A DNA stretch of 64,000 nucleotides from Phenylobacterium sp. (GTDB taxonomy: Bacteria > Pseudomonadota > Alphaproteobacteria > Caulobacterales > Caulobacteraceae): NCBI RefSeq assembly GCF_030693625.1, contig NZ_JAUYAF010000035.1:62001-126000 (forward strand), in the 5' to 3' direction. The position numbers and the translations under genes were made by a program. The notes beneath the pieces are model-generated. The model saw only the letters and a list, made by a program, of their open reading frames with translations. It was not told the origin of the DNA and ran no database searches. Every line of letters starts with the position of its first letter. Position 1 is the stretch's first letter. Shown here piece by piece: positions 31,499 to 40,073 of the stretch.

Positions 31499-33007
31499 AT
31501 GACTGCGGCGGCGGACGCCGGCGGCAAGCCGGTCTATTCGGACAGCTATAAGGGCGTGGTGCTGGGCCTGCTGGTCACGGCCTACACGCTCAACTTCATC
31601 GACCGGACCATCATCTCCACCATCGGCCAGGCCATCAAGGATGACCTGAAGATCACCGACACCCAGCTGGGCCTGCTGGGGGGGCTCTATTTCGCCCTGC
31701 TCTACACCCTGCTGGGCATCCCGATCGCCCGCCTCGCCGAGCGGTTCAACCGCGTCAACATCATCTCCGCCGCCATCCTGATCTGGTCGGGCTTCACCGC
31801 GCTCTGCGGGACGGCCACCAGCTTCGCCCAGCTGGCCGCCTACCGCTTCGGCGTCGGGTTCGGCGAGGCGGGCCTCTCCCCGCCCGCACACTCCCTAATC
31901 AGCGACTATTACGAGCCCAAGCGGCGGGCGAGCGCGCTCTCCATCTATTCCTTCGGCATCCCGCTCGGCACCATGCTAGGCGCCGTGGCCGGCGGCTGGC
32001 TGGCGCAGAACTTCTCCTGGCGCATCGCCTTCCTGATCGTCGGCGCGCCGGGCATCATCATCGCCATCATCATGAAAATGGTGATCAAGGAGCCGCCGCG
32101 CGGCCACTCCGAGCCTGAACAGGCACCGGCCTCGCCCGAGGATGTCGCGCCGCCGGCTCCCAAATTCTCCTTGGCCGGCGAGTTCAAGGAACTGGCCGCC
32201 GTCTCGGCGACCCTGTTTGGCAAGTGGCCGGTCCTGCACATGGTGCTGGGCGTCACCATCGCCTCCTTCGGTTCCTACGGCTCGGGCCAGTTCGTGCCGC
32301 CCTACTTCACCCGCGCCTTTGGCCTGGACTACGCCCAGGTCGGGCTGATCACCGGCCTGGTGGGAGGCTTCTCCGCCGGCATCGGCACCCTGCTGGGGGG
32401 CTTCATCACCGACCGTCTCAGCAAGCGCTCGCCGCGTTGGTACGCCCTGACGCCGGCCATCGGCCTGGCCATCGCCACGCCCATCTATATCGCAGCCTAT
32501 CTGCAGCCCTCATGGCAGAGCGCGGCCCTGATCCTGCTGATCCCCGGCATCTTCCACTACACCTATCTGGGCCCCACCTTCGGGGTGGTGCAGAACATGG
32601 TGCCGACCCACCGCCGGGCCACGGCCACGGCCCTGCTGTTCTTCTTCCTCAACCTGCTGGCGCTCGGCGGCGGCCCGCCCTTCACCGGCTGGATCATCGA
32701 CCAGTTCGCCCAGTTCAACTTCAACCACCTCGGCGCGGGCGGGACGCTCGCGGGCCTCGGCGGCCTGTTCGGCGGCGACCTGGGCGCCGTCAGCTTCGCC
32801 ACCGCCTGCCCGGGCGGCAAGGCCCCCGACGGGGCCAGCCTCGCCCTCGTCGGCCAGTGCAAGGCAAGCCTGGTGGAGGCCACCCGCTCGGGCGTCATCG
32901 TCTCCATCTGCTTCTACCTCTGGGCCGCCTTCCACTACCTGCTGGGCTCCATCGGCCTCACCAAGGCGCTGGCCAAGGCCCGCACCGACCGCGGCGAAGC
33001 GGCTTAA
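31499..33007 (+). CDS. MFS transporter, spinster-like (copy C)
   Basis: A 502-aa 12-span transporter. LNFIDRTIISTIGQAIKDDL, GIPIARLAERFNRVN and GVGFGEAGLSPPAHSLISDY align with copies A and B, but it is more divergent and carries an extra extracytoplasmic insert (about 400-460) with Cys in ATACPGGKAP and LVGQCKASL. Substrate unknown. purB follows after 66 bases; cotranscription is possible but not implied by function. Confidence 0.9.
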   Translation: MTAAADAGGKPVYSDSYKGVVLGLLVTAYTLNFIDRTIISTIGQAIKDDLKITDTQLGLLGGLYFALLYTLLGIPIARLAERFNRVNIISAAILIWSGFTALCGTATSFAQLAAYRFGVGFGEAGLSPPAHSLISDYYEPKRRASALSIYSFGIPLGTMLGAVAGGWLAQNFSWRIAFLIVGAPGIIIAIIMKMVIKEPPRGHSEPEQAPASPEDVAPPAPKFSLAGEFKELAAVSATLFGKWPVLHMVLGVTIASFGSYGSGQFVPPYFTRAFGLDYAQVGLITGLVGGFSAGIGTLLGGFITDRLSKRSPRWYALTPAIGLAIATPIYIAAYLQPSWQSAALILLIPGIFHYTYLGPTFGVVQNMVPTHRRATATALLFFFLNLLALGGGPPFTGWIIDQFAQFNFNHLGAGGTLAGLGGLFGGDLGAVSFATACPGGKAPDGASLALVGQCKASLVEATRSGVIVSICFYLWAAFHYLLGSIGLTKALAKARTDRGEAA

Positions 33008-33073
33008 ACGGCACATCCGGGGTGGTGAAATCGGCCCGGTGGCGCTATCCACCGGGCCGTAAGGAGCCTTCGC

Positions 33074-34402
33074 ATGATCCCCCGCTACGCCCGCAAGGAA
33101 GCCGCTGACATCTGGTCGCCCCAGACCCGCTTCAAGATCATGTTCGAGATCGAGGCCCACGCCGCCGACAAGATGGCCGAGCTGGGGGTCATCCCCAAGC
33201 TGGCCGCTCAGACCATCTGGGAAAAGGGCCGCGACGCTATCTGGGACGCTGACCGCATCGACGAGATCGAGCGCGAGGTGAAGCACGACGTCATCGCCTT
33301 CCTGACCCACGTCACCGAGGTCGTCGGCCCGGAAGCCCGCTTCCTGCACCAGGGCATGACCAGCTCCGACGTCAACGACACGGCGCTGGCCGTCCAGCTC
33401 AGCCGCGCCACCGACCTGCTGATCGACGACGTGGACATGGTGCTGACCGCCCTGAAGCGCCGCGCCTTCGAGCACCGCCTGACGCCGACCGTCGGCCGCA
33501 GCCACGCCATCCACGCCGAGCCCACCACCTTCGGCCTCAAGCTCGCCGGCCACTACGCCGAGTTCCAGCGCGCCAAGGAGCGCCTGGCGATGGCCAAGTT
33601 CGAGATCGCCACCTGCGCCATCTCCGGGGCCGTCGGCACCTTCGCCAATGTCGCCCCCGAGGTTGAGGCCCACGTCGCGCAGCAGCTGGGCCTGGCCGTG
33701 GAGCCGGTCTCCACCCAGGTGATCCCTCGTGACCGTCACGCCGCCTATTTCGCGGCGCTGGGCGTCGTCGCCTCCTCCATCGAGCGCCTGGCCACCGAGA
33801 TCCGCCACCTGCAGCGCACCGAGGTGCTGGAGGCCGAGGAGCCCTTCGAGGTCGGCCAGAAGGGGTCCAGCGCCATGCCGCACAAGCGCAACCCGATCCT
33901 CACCGAGAACCTGACGGGCCTCGCCCGCCTGATCCGCTCGGCCGTGGTGCCGGCCATGGAGAACGTCACCCTCTGGCATGAGCGCGACATCAGCCACTCG
34001 TCGGTCGAGCGCGGCATCGCCCCGGACGCCACCGTCCACCTGGACTTCGCCCTGCGCCGCCTGGCCGGCGTGGTGGAGCGGCTGGTGATCTATCCGGAGA
34101 ACATGCTCAAGAACATGGACCGGCTCGGCGGCCTGGTGCACTCCCAGCGCGTCATGCTGGCCCTGACCCAGAAGGGCGTGGCCCGCGAGACCGCCTACGC
34201 CTCGGTCCAGGGCGCGGCCATGAAGGTCTGGCGCGGCGAAGGCCTGTTCATCGACCTGTTGCTGGCCGACGAAACCGTCACCCTCTCCGAGGCCGAGATC
34301 CGCGACCTCTTCGACCTCGGCTACCACTTCAAGAACGTCGACGTGATCTTCGCCCGGGTGTTCGGGCAGGAGGCCATGGCGATGGCGAAGGCAGCGGAAT
34401 AG
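33074..34402 (+). CDS. purB: Adenylosuccinate lyase
   Basis: A 442-aa fumarase/aspartase-superfamily enzyme acting in two steps of purine synthesis (SAICAR to AICAR, adenylosuccinate to AMP). [14 protein letters not shown] is a classical start; catalytic-loop signature is [11 protein letters not shown], with TSSDVNDTA and [14 protein letters not shown] as further active-site motifs. AAGGAG precedes the ATG. The other pur genes in the window are at 42.7-44.8 kb and 55.6 kb. Confidence 0.97.
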   Translation: MIPRYARKEAADIWSPQTRFKIMFEIEAHAADKMAELGVIPKLAAQTIWEKGRDAIWDADRIDEIEREVKHDVIAFLTHVTEVVGPEARFLHQGMTSSDVNDTALAVQLSRATDLLIDDVDMVLTALKRRAFEHRLTPTVGRSHAIHAEPTTFGLKLAGHYAEFQRAKERLAMAKFEIATCAISGAVGTFANVAPEVEAHVAQQLGLAVEPVSTQVIPRDRHAAYFAALGVVASSIERLATEIRHLQRTEVLEAEEPFEVGQKGSSAMPHKRNPILTENLTGLARLIRSAVVPAMENVTLWHERDISHSSVERGIAPDATVHLDFALRRLAGVVERLVIYPENMLKNMDRLGGLVHSQRVMLALTQKGVARETAYASVQGAAMKVWRGEGLFIDLLLADETVTLSEAEIRDLFDLGYHFKNVDVIFARVFGQEAMAMAKAAE

Positions 34403-34408
34403 CCCAGC

Positions 34409-35149
34409 CTACCCGGCGACAAAGGCCCGGACATGGGGGTTGCTCGTCTGGTCTAGCTCCCCCGGGGCGCCCTGCCAGACGATCTGCCCCTCGTGCAGCA
34501 TGGCGATCTCGTCGCCGATCCTGCGGGCCGAGGCGAGATCGTGGGTGATCGACACCGCGGTGCAGCCCAGCCGCCTCACCTGGTCGACGATCAGGTCGTT
34601 GATCACCGCGGCGGTGACCGGGTCCAGGCCGGTGGTCGGCTCATCGAAGAACAGCACCTCCGGATCGGCGGCGATGGCGCGGGCCAGCCCGACGCGCTTC
34701 TGCATCCCACCCGAAAGCTCCGACGGGAAGACATCGGCGACGGCCTCCTCGAGGCGCACCCTGGCCAGGGCGTCGAGCGCCCGACGCCTTGCGGCCTTGC
34801 GCGACACCCCGTCGGCGTTGATCAGCCGGAAGGCGACGTTCTCCCAGACCGTCAGGCTGTCGAACAGCGCCGCGCTCTGGAACAGCACGCCGGAGCGGGC
34901 CAGCAGCCGCCGCTGCAGCCGGCCGCCGAACCCCGGAAGCCCCCGGCCGTCCAGCACGACCCGCCCCCCGTCGGGCGCCACGAGGCCGAGCGCCAGCTTG
35001 ATCATCACCGACTTGCCCTGCCCTGAACCGCCGATGATCACCATCGAGCGCCCGGTCTCGACGCTGAGAGTCAGCCGGTCGAGGACGGTGACGTCCCCGA
35101 ACCGCTTGGTGACGTTGCGCCATTCCAGCTTGGGCCGCGCGCCACTCAT
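34409..35149 (-). CDS. mlaF: Phospholipid ABC transporter ATPase
   Basis: A 246-aa ABC ATPase: Walker A GGSGQGKS, signature LSGGMQKRVGLARAIA, Walker B EVLFFDEPTTGLDP. The methionine in the signature loop (GGMQKR) is typical of MlaF. Works with MlaE in the inner membrane to move phospholipid between membranes. Last gene of the leftward mlaA-C-D-E-F run; its ATG overlaps the mlaE stop. It converges on purB with only 6 bases between. Confidence 0.95.
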   Translation of the reverse strand: MSGARPKLEWRNVTKRFGDVTVLDRLTLSVETGRSMVIIGGSGQGKSVMIKLALGLVAPDGGRVVLDGRGLPGFGGRLQRRLLARSGVLFQSAALFDSLTVWENVAFRLINADGVSRKAARRRALDALARVRLEEAVADVFPSELSGGMQKRVGLARAIAADPEVLFFDEPTTGLDPVTAAVINDLIVDQVRRLGCTAVSITHDLASARRIGDEIAMLHEGQIVWQGAPGELDQTSNPHVRAFVAG

Positions 35150-35937
35150 CGGCGGGTGAACAGGGTGGTGAGCAGGTAGTCGGAGGCGAAGATCAGGATC
35201 GCGGCCGAGACCACGGCGTTGGTGGTGGCCCGCCCGACCCCGCGCGCCCCGCCGGTGGCGCGGTAGCCGTGATAGCAGCCCATCAGGGCGACGATGAGCC
35301 CGAACACCATGGCCTTCAGCAGGCCGGTTCCCACGTCGCCCGCCTGTACGAAGTCCACCGTGGCGCGGATATAGACCGTGGGATTGAAGTCCAGGAACCC
35401 GACCGCGACAGCCCATCCCCCTCCGATCCCGATGATGTCGGCCACCACGGTGAGGATCGGCAGGGCGATCACCGCGGCCACGATCCGCGGCGCCACTAGG
35501 TAGCCGAAGGGGTCGGTGGACAGGGTCCTCATCGCGTCGATCTGCTCGGTGGTGCGCATGGCCCCGATCTCCGCGGCGATGGTGGCCGAGACGCGGCCGG
35601 CCAGCATCAGGGCGGCCAGCACCGGACCAAGTTCGCGGGTGATCCCCAGGGCGACGATCTGCGGCATGATCTGCTCTGCGTTGAACCGTCCGCCGCCGGT
35701 GTAGATGTTCAGCGCCAGGGCCGCGCCCGTGAACACCGCCGTCAGCCCGACCACAGGCAGGGAGAAGAAGCCGATCGCGGCCAGCTGGCGCAGGATCTGA
35801 CCGGGGAACCACGGCCCCAGCAGGATGGCCCGCAGGCTGCGCAGGGCGAACAGGGTCACCGCCCCCAGCGTCTGCAGGCAGAGCAGCGTCAGGCGTCCGA
35901 CGGCCCGCACTGGGGTCAAGGCCGCGGCGGGCGCCAT
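35146..35937 (-). CDS. mlaE: Phospholipid ABC transporter permease
   Basis: A 263-aa integral membrane protein of the MlaE family: FTGAALALNIYTGGGRFNAE, ELGPVLAALMLAGRVSATIA (hallmark) and AMRTTEQIDAMRTL. About five or six spans. Partner of MlaF, with MlaD extending into the periplasm. 4-base overlap with mlaF and 1-base gap after mlaD show tight coupling. Confidence 0.95.
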   Translation of the reverse strand: MAPAAALTPVRAVGRLTLLCLQTLGAVTLFALRSLRAILLGPWFPGQILRQLAAIGFFSLPVVGLTAVFTGAALALNIYTGGGRFNAEQIMPQIVALGITRELGPVLAALMLAGRVSATIAAEIGAMRTTEQIDAMRTLSTDPFGYLVAPRIVAAVIALPILTVVADIIGIGGGWAVAVGFLDFNPTVYIRATVDFVQAGDVGTGLLKAMVFGLIVALMGCYHGYRATGGARGVGRATTNAVVSAAILIFASDYLLTTLFTRR

Positions 35938-35938
35938 G

Positions 35939-36400
35939 TCACTGGCTCTCCGGCGCCGGGGCGGGCGGCCGCACCACCTGACCGATCAGGCCAAACAGGT
36001 CCACGGCGCCCTGGGTGTTCTCGATCTCCCCGCCGGGCTTGAGGTCCTCCGCCGCCCCCCCGGCCCCGATGGCGACGTGCACGCCGCCAAGCAGGCTGTC
36101 GCTGGTGATCTTGGCGGTGGAATCGGCGGGCAGCCGGACCTTGGGGTCGATGGCCATCTCCACCTTGGCCAGGTAGGTGTCACGCTCCAGGGTGACCTTC
36201 GAGACCGTGCCGATCTTGACCCCGGCCACGCTGACGACAGCGCCCGGCGTCAGGGAGCCCACCTCGCCGAACTTGGCGGTGACCTCGTATCCCGCCGGGG
36301 TCAGCCCTCCCCGGCCGGCCCACAGCGCGTAGACCAGGAACGCCGCGGCCACGCCCAGCACCAGAAAGCCCATCAAGGTCTCAGCCCATTGTCCCCGCAC
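35939..36400 (-). CDS. mlaD: MlaD-type lipid-binding (MCE domain) protein
   Basis: A 153-aa protein with one N-terminal span (METLMGFLVLG-type segment, about 8-27) and a single MCE domain (about 35-120; GSLTPGAVVSVAGVKIGTV, then ITSDSLLGGVHVAIG). MlaD hexamers form the periplasmic ring that receives phospholipid from MlaFE. The Pro-rich tail is short. Confidence 0.93.
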   Translation of the reverse strand: MRGQWAETLMGFLVLGVAAAFLVYALWAGRGGLTPAGYEVTAKFGEVGSLTPGAVVSVAGVKIGTVSKVTLERDTYLAKVEMAIDPKVRLPADSTAKITSDSLLGGVHVAIGAGGAAEDLKPGGEIENTQGAVDLFGLIGQVVRPPAPAPESQ

Positions 36401-36409
36401 GGTCGGCCT

Positions 36410-37048
36410 TCAAGTCCTGGAGTTGCGCTGAAGCTGGGCGATCAGCACGCTGATGTCGCCGCCGGCGTTGTCGATGGTGGAGACGAAGTCCTGCTGCTGG
36501 GTGATGGCCAGCCAGACCCCCCGGATCTGGACGTCGACGACCTTCCAGGCCACGCCGCCCCCCAGCACCCGCCAGGACACCGGGATCGGGTCGCGGCCGC
36601 CCCCCAGCACCAGGCTCGCCACCACCACGTCCCCCGCCGTCCGGGCCACCGAGCCCGTGACCTTCAGGGTCTCGCCCCGGAACTCGGAGATCCGGCTCTG
36701 ATAGACGTTCTCGGCATAGGCCCGGAACACCGGGTTGAACCGCGCCCGCTCGGCTGGGGTGATGGTGCGCGCGTACTTGCCCAACACGAAGTTGGTGATC
36801 TTCGGCACGTCGGCGATCTGGTCGATCAGGCGGCGGAAGGCCTGCTGCTTCTGCGCCACGCTCAGGCTGCGGTCGGCCAGGACCGAGAGCACCTTCTGGG
36901 CCTGGACCTCGACGAAGGCCTCGGCCTGCGGATTGCGCGCGCTGCGCCGGGCCGCTGGCTGGGCCGCGGCGGCGGCGGCCAGCCCGGCGAGCGCCATGGC
37001 GCCGCCCAGGCGCGTAAGGACGTGGCGGCGGGCTGGGGCGGGTCGCAT
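36410..37048 (-). CDS. mlaC: MlaC-type periplasmic phospholipid carrier
   Basis: A 212-aa protein with an exported N-terminus containing paired Arg before a hydrophobic stretch (RRHVLTRLGGAMALAG), possibly Tat or Sec. The MlaC core follows (about 45-200; VLSVLADRSLSVAQKQQAF, FVLGKYARTITPAERARF, WKVVDVQIRGVWLA). It shuttles phospholipid between MlaA at the outer membrane and MlaD at the inner membrane. The gene lies between mlaA and mlaD. Confidence 0.93.
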   Translation of the reverse strand: MRPAPARRHVLTRLGGAMALAGLAAAAAAQPAARRSARNPQAEAFVEVQAQKVLSVLADRSLSVAQKQQAFRRLIDQIADVPKITNFVLGKYARTITPAERARFNPVFRAYAENVYQSRISEFRGETLKVTGSVARTAGDVVVASLVLGGGRDPIPVSWRVLGGGVAWKVVDVQIRGVWLAITQQQDFVSTIDNAGGDISVLIAQLQRNSRT

Positions 37049-37087
37049 GGTGTCTTTCCTCGGGTGGCGGACGGGCGCGCGATGACG

Positions 37088-38029
37088 CTAGTAGATCGGC
37101 TCTGAGACGCCGTAGGCCGCCAAGGCGACCGTCTCGGCGACCGTCTCGGCGACCGTCTCGGCGGGCGCCGGGATGTCGGGCGGGGTCTCGAAGTCCGGCA
37201 GGATCTCCACCGCTCCGGTGGCCTCGCGCACCACCGACTCCCGGTTTTGCAGATAGGCCGACTGGATCGTCGCATAGGGGTCGGTGGCGTCCTGGGCGAT
37301 CGCCTCCAGGGTGGCGTCGGCGCTGGACCTGTAGTCCAGGGCGGTCACCCCCAGGCGCCCGGCCCCGAAGTCGCTGCCAAGTCCGCCCGTGGCCAGGGAT
37401 ATGGGATCGGTCAGGGCGTCCACCACCTGCCCGAGGCCGTCACGCAGGGTCAGCGGCCCCACCAGCGGCAGGTAGAGATAGGGCCCGGCGTCCAGGCCGT
37501 ATCGGCCCAGGGTCTGACCAAAGTCGGCGCGGCTGCGCTCCAGACCCACCCGGCTCGCGACGTCGAACACCCCAAGCACGCCCACGGTGGAATTGATGAC
37601 GAAGCGGGCGCCGGCCGCCACAGCGCGCTTGGGACGACCCTGCAGACCCGCATTGAGCACCGTCGAGGGCTCCCGCAGGTTATCCACCACCCGCGCCAGG
37701 CCCCTGCGGACCGGCGAGGGCGTGATCTTCATGTAGGCTCGGGCGATCGGGCCGACCAGCGCCCGGTCCAGGAACCCGTTGAAGGCGTAGGATCCGCGAT
37801 TGAACCCCCGCCAGGGGTCCTTCTGCGCCGCCGTCGGCGCCAGCGGGGCGGCCGCTGCTTCGAGCGCCATGCTGTCCTCCACGGCGGCGCTCTCCTCCAC
37901 CGCCTGGGTCCAGGCCGCCCCGCCTAGCGCCACCGAAAGCGTCAGCCCCAACGCCAAGATCAGGGCCGCCCCCGCGCGCGGACGGTCCCCGCTGGGCCTT
38001 GCTTCGACGATGTCTCGTGTGGCGACCAT
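37088..38029 (-). CDS. mlaA: MlaA/VacJ family protein without a lipobox
   Basis: A 313-aa protein. DPWRGFNRGSYAFNGFLD and INSTVGVLGVFDVASRVGL are VacJ signatures, with YLYLPLVGPLTLRDGLG as pore-region motif. MlaA removes phospholipid from the outer leaflet. Unusually, the exported N-terminus (LALGLTLSVALGGAAWTQA) has no Cys, so it is probably not lipidated, unlike E. coli MlaA. The C-terminus has a 4-residue tandem repeat (ETVA three times) encoded by 12-bp DNA repeats at 37125-37160. First gene of the mla run. Confidence 0.92.
   Translation of the reverse strand: MVATRDIVEARPSGDRPRAGAALILALGLTLSVALGGAAWTQAVEESAAVEDSMALEAAAAPLAPTAAQKDPWRGFNRGSYAFNGFLDRALVGPIARAYMKITPSPVRRGLARVVDNLREPSTVLNAGLQGRPKRAVAAGARFVINSTVGVLGVFDVASRVGLERSRADFGQTLGRYGLDAGPYLYLPLVGPLTLRDGLGQVVDALTDPISLATGGLGSDFGAGRLGVTALDYRSSADATLEAIAQDATDPYATIQSAYLQNRESVVREATGAVEILPDFETPPDIPAPAETVAETVAETVALAAYGVSEPIY
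37125..37160 (-). repeat. 12-bp tandem repeat, three units, in mlaA
   Basis: GCGACCGTCTCG occurs three times head to tail (37125-37136, 37137-37148, 37149-37160), encoding repeated Glu-Thr-Val-Ala near the MlaA C-terminus. The unit is a multiple of three, so slippage would change length in frame. Confidence 0.9.
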
Positions 38030-38160
38030 GGACGTGGTCCCCCCAGACCACGGTGAAGCTTAGCGCCACCGCTCAGCGCCTTGAAACCTCCTTCGCGTGA
38101 AGGAAGAAGTCACTCAACCCAGGACCTGACCTCCGCAATCCTGGGAATACCCATGCCCCC

Positions 38161-39363
38161 CTATTCGTGCCGCAGGGCCTCGATGGGATCGAGGCGGGCC
38201 GCGCGCCGCGCCGGGAAATAGCCGAACACCACCCCGATCAGGGCCGCCACCGTGAAGGCCAGCAGGTTGACCGCCGGATCGAAGACGTAAGGCACCTTCA
38301 TCCACCCCGCCAGGCCCGCCGAGGCCGCCGCGGCCAGCACCACGCCCACCAGGCCGCCGAAGGCCGACAGCACCACCGCCTCGATCAGGAACTGCAGCAG
38401 CACGTCGCGCTCCAGGGCGCCGATGGCCAGGCGGATGCCGATCTCCCGGGTCCGCTCGGTGACCGAGACCAGCATGATGTTCATGATCCCGATGCCCCCC
38501 ACCAGCAGGCTGACGGCCGCCACCGCCCCCAGCAGCAGGGTCAGAACCCGGGTCGTCCCCGACATCGCCTGGGCGATCTGGCGGGTGTCCATGATGCTGA
38601 AATTGTCGTCCTCGTTGCTGGCCACCTTGCGCCGCTCGCGCAGGATGTCGGTGACCTGGCTCTTCACCCGGTCGGTGTCGTCGCTGGCCTTCACCGAGAT
38701 CACCAGGGACCCGATGTCCTGGTCGCCGGTCAGCCTGCGCTGCACGGCCCGCAGGGGCATGATCACCACATCATCGGGGTCGCTTCCCATCGAGACCTGG
38801 CCGCTGGTCTTCAGCAGCCCCACGACGTCGCAGGCGAAACCCTTCACCCGGATGCGCGATCCCACCGGGTCGCCGGTCGCAAACAGCTCCTTGCGCACCG
38901 TCTCCCCGATCACGCAGACCGGCCGCCCGGCGCGGGCCTCGGCGTCGTTGAACACCCGGCCCTGGGCCAGGACCAGGTTGCGGGCGACGAAATAGGCCGG
39001 TTCGGCCCCGGTCACGCTGGTCGACCAGTTCTGCGCCCGATAGACGATCACCGCGCCGACGCTCTCCACCCCGGAGATCGCGCCGATGCCGCTGACCCCG
39101 GCCTCGATGGCGGCGACGTCAGCGTCGCGGAAGCGCGGCGCGCGGCCCGCCTCCGGCCCCATCCTCTGACCGGGGCGCACCATCAGCAGGTTGGAGCCCA
39201 GGCTGGAGATCTGGTTGGTGACCGCGAGCGTCGCCCCATTGCCCAGGGTCACCATGGTGATCACCGCGGCCACCCCGATCACCACCCCCAGCACGGTCAG
39301 GATCGAGCGCACCAGGTTGCGGCGGATGGCGCCCAGGGCCAGTTTCAGCGCGCTCCACAGCAT
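38161..39363 (-). CDS. MacB-type ABC exporter permease (FtsX family)
   Basis: A 400-aa protein: one span near the N-terminus (about 20-43), a periplasmic MacB domain (about 50-250; SLGSNLLMVRPGQRMG) and three C-terminal spans with the FtsX core VGGIGIMNIMLVSVTERTRE. In canonical MacB the ATPase and permease are one chain; here they are separate genes overlapping by ATGA-type contact at 39363. With the adaptor gene upstream it should form a MacAB-like exporter of a peptide, antibiotic or siderophore. Confidence 0.92.
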   Translation of the reverse strand: MLWSALKLALGAIRRNLVRSILTVLGVVIGVAAVITMVTLGNGATLAVTNQISSLGSNLLMVRPGQRMGPEAGRAPRFRDADVAAIEAGVSGIGAISGVESVGAVIVYRAQNWSTSVTGAEPAYFVARNLVLAQGRVFNDAEARAGRPVCVIGETVRKELFATGDPVGSRIRVKGFACDVVGLLKTSGQVSMGSDPDDVVIMPLRAVQRRLTGDQDIGSLVISVKASDDTDRVKSQVTDILRERRKVASNEDDNFSIMDTRQIAQAMSGTTRVLTLLLGAVAAVSLLVGGIGIMNIMLVSVTERTREIGIRLAIGALERDVLLQFLIEAVVLSAFGGLVGVVLAAAASAGLAGWMKVPYVFDPAVNLLAFTVAALIGVVFGYFPARRAARLDPIEALRHE

Positions 39364-40073
39364 CAGATGTCCCCCGCGCCGTCGGAGGCGATCACACCGT
39401 CGACGAAGCGCACATGGCGCGGCGCATAGGCGGCCATGTCCGGCTCATGGGTGACCATCAGCACCGCGATCCCCTGGTCGCGGTTGAGGCCGGTGATCAG
39501 GTCCATGATCCCGCGCCCCATCTCGCTGTCCAGGTTGCCGGTGGGCTCGTCGGCCAGCAGGACGGTGGGCCGGGTGACGATGGCGCGCGCGATGGCCACC
39601 CGCTGCTGCTGTCCTCCGGAGAGTTCGGCCGGGGTGTGGGTCCCCCAGCCCTCCAGCCCGACTATGGCCAGGGCCTGGGCCGCCAGCCGCCGGCGCTCAG
39701 GCGTCGAGACCCCGCGGTACATGAGCGGGAGCTCGACATTCTCGATGGCGCTGGTGCGGGCCAGCAGGTTGTAGCCCTGGAACACGAAGCCCAGGTGGCG
39801 GCGGCGCAGCAGGGCCCGCTGGCTGCGGTCCAGGCGCTCCACCGCCACGCCGCGGAACCGGTAGGAGCCGGCGCTGGGCACGTCCAGGCAGCCGATGATG
39901 TTCATCGCCGTCGACTTGCCCGAGCCGCTGGGCCCCATGATGGCGACGAACTCGCCCTCCCGCACGCTCAGGTTCACCCCTCGCAGGGCCTGGAAGGCGC
40001 CGGGGCCGGACCCGAACACCTTGGTGACGCCCTCCAGCTCGATCAGCGGGGGCCCGCCGGCCGCGGCGGTCAT
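39363..40073 (-). CDS. MacB/LolD-type ABC ATPase
   Basis: A 236-aa ATPase: Walker A GPSGSGKST, signature LSGGQQQRVAIARAIV, Walker B VLLADEPTGNLDS. Sequence like LGFVFQGYNLLARTSAIENVELP is diagnostic of the MacB/LolD group. It overlaps the adaptor gene by 4 bases and the permease gene by 1 base, so the three are one translational unit. Confidence 0.94.
   Translation of the reverse strand: MTAAAGGPPLIELEGVTKVFGSGPGAFQALRGVNLSVREGEFVAIMGPSGSGKSTAMNIIGCLDVPSAGSYRFRGVAVERLDRSQRALLRRRHLGFVFQGYNLLARTSAIENVELPLMYRGVSTPERRRLAAQALAIVGLEGWGTHTPAELSGGQQQRVAIARAIVTRPTVLLADEPTGNLDSEMGRGIMDLITGLNRDQGIAVLMVTHEPDMAAYAPRHVRFVDGVIASDGAGDI

Noticed and set aside
32510..34327. 605-codon minus-strand frame over the MFS transporter end and purB
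   Set aside because: Lies antisense to clear purB and MFS coding sequence; rich in Gly, Arg, Asp and Val as expected of a high-GC shadow frame.
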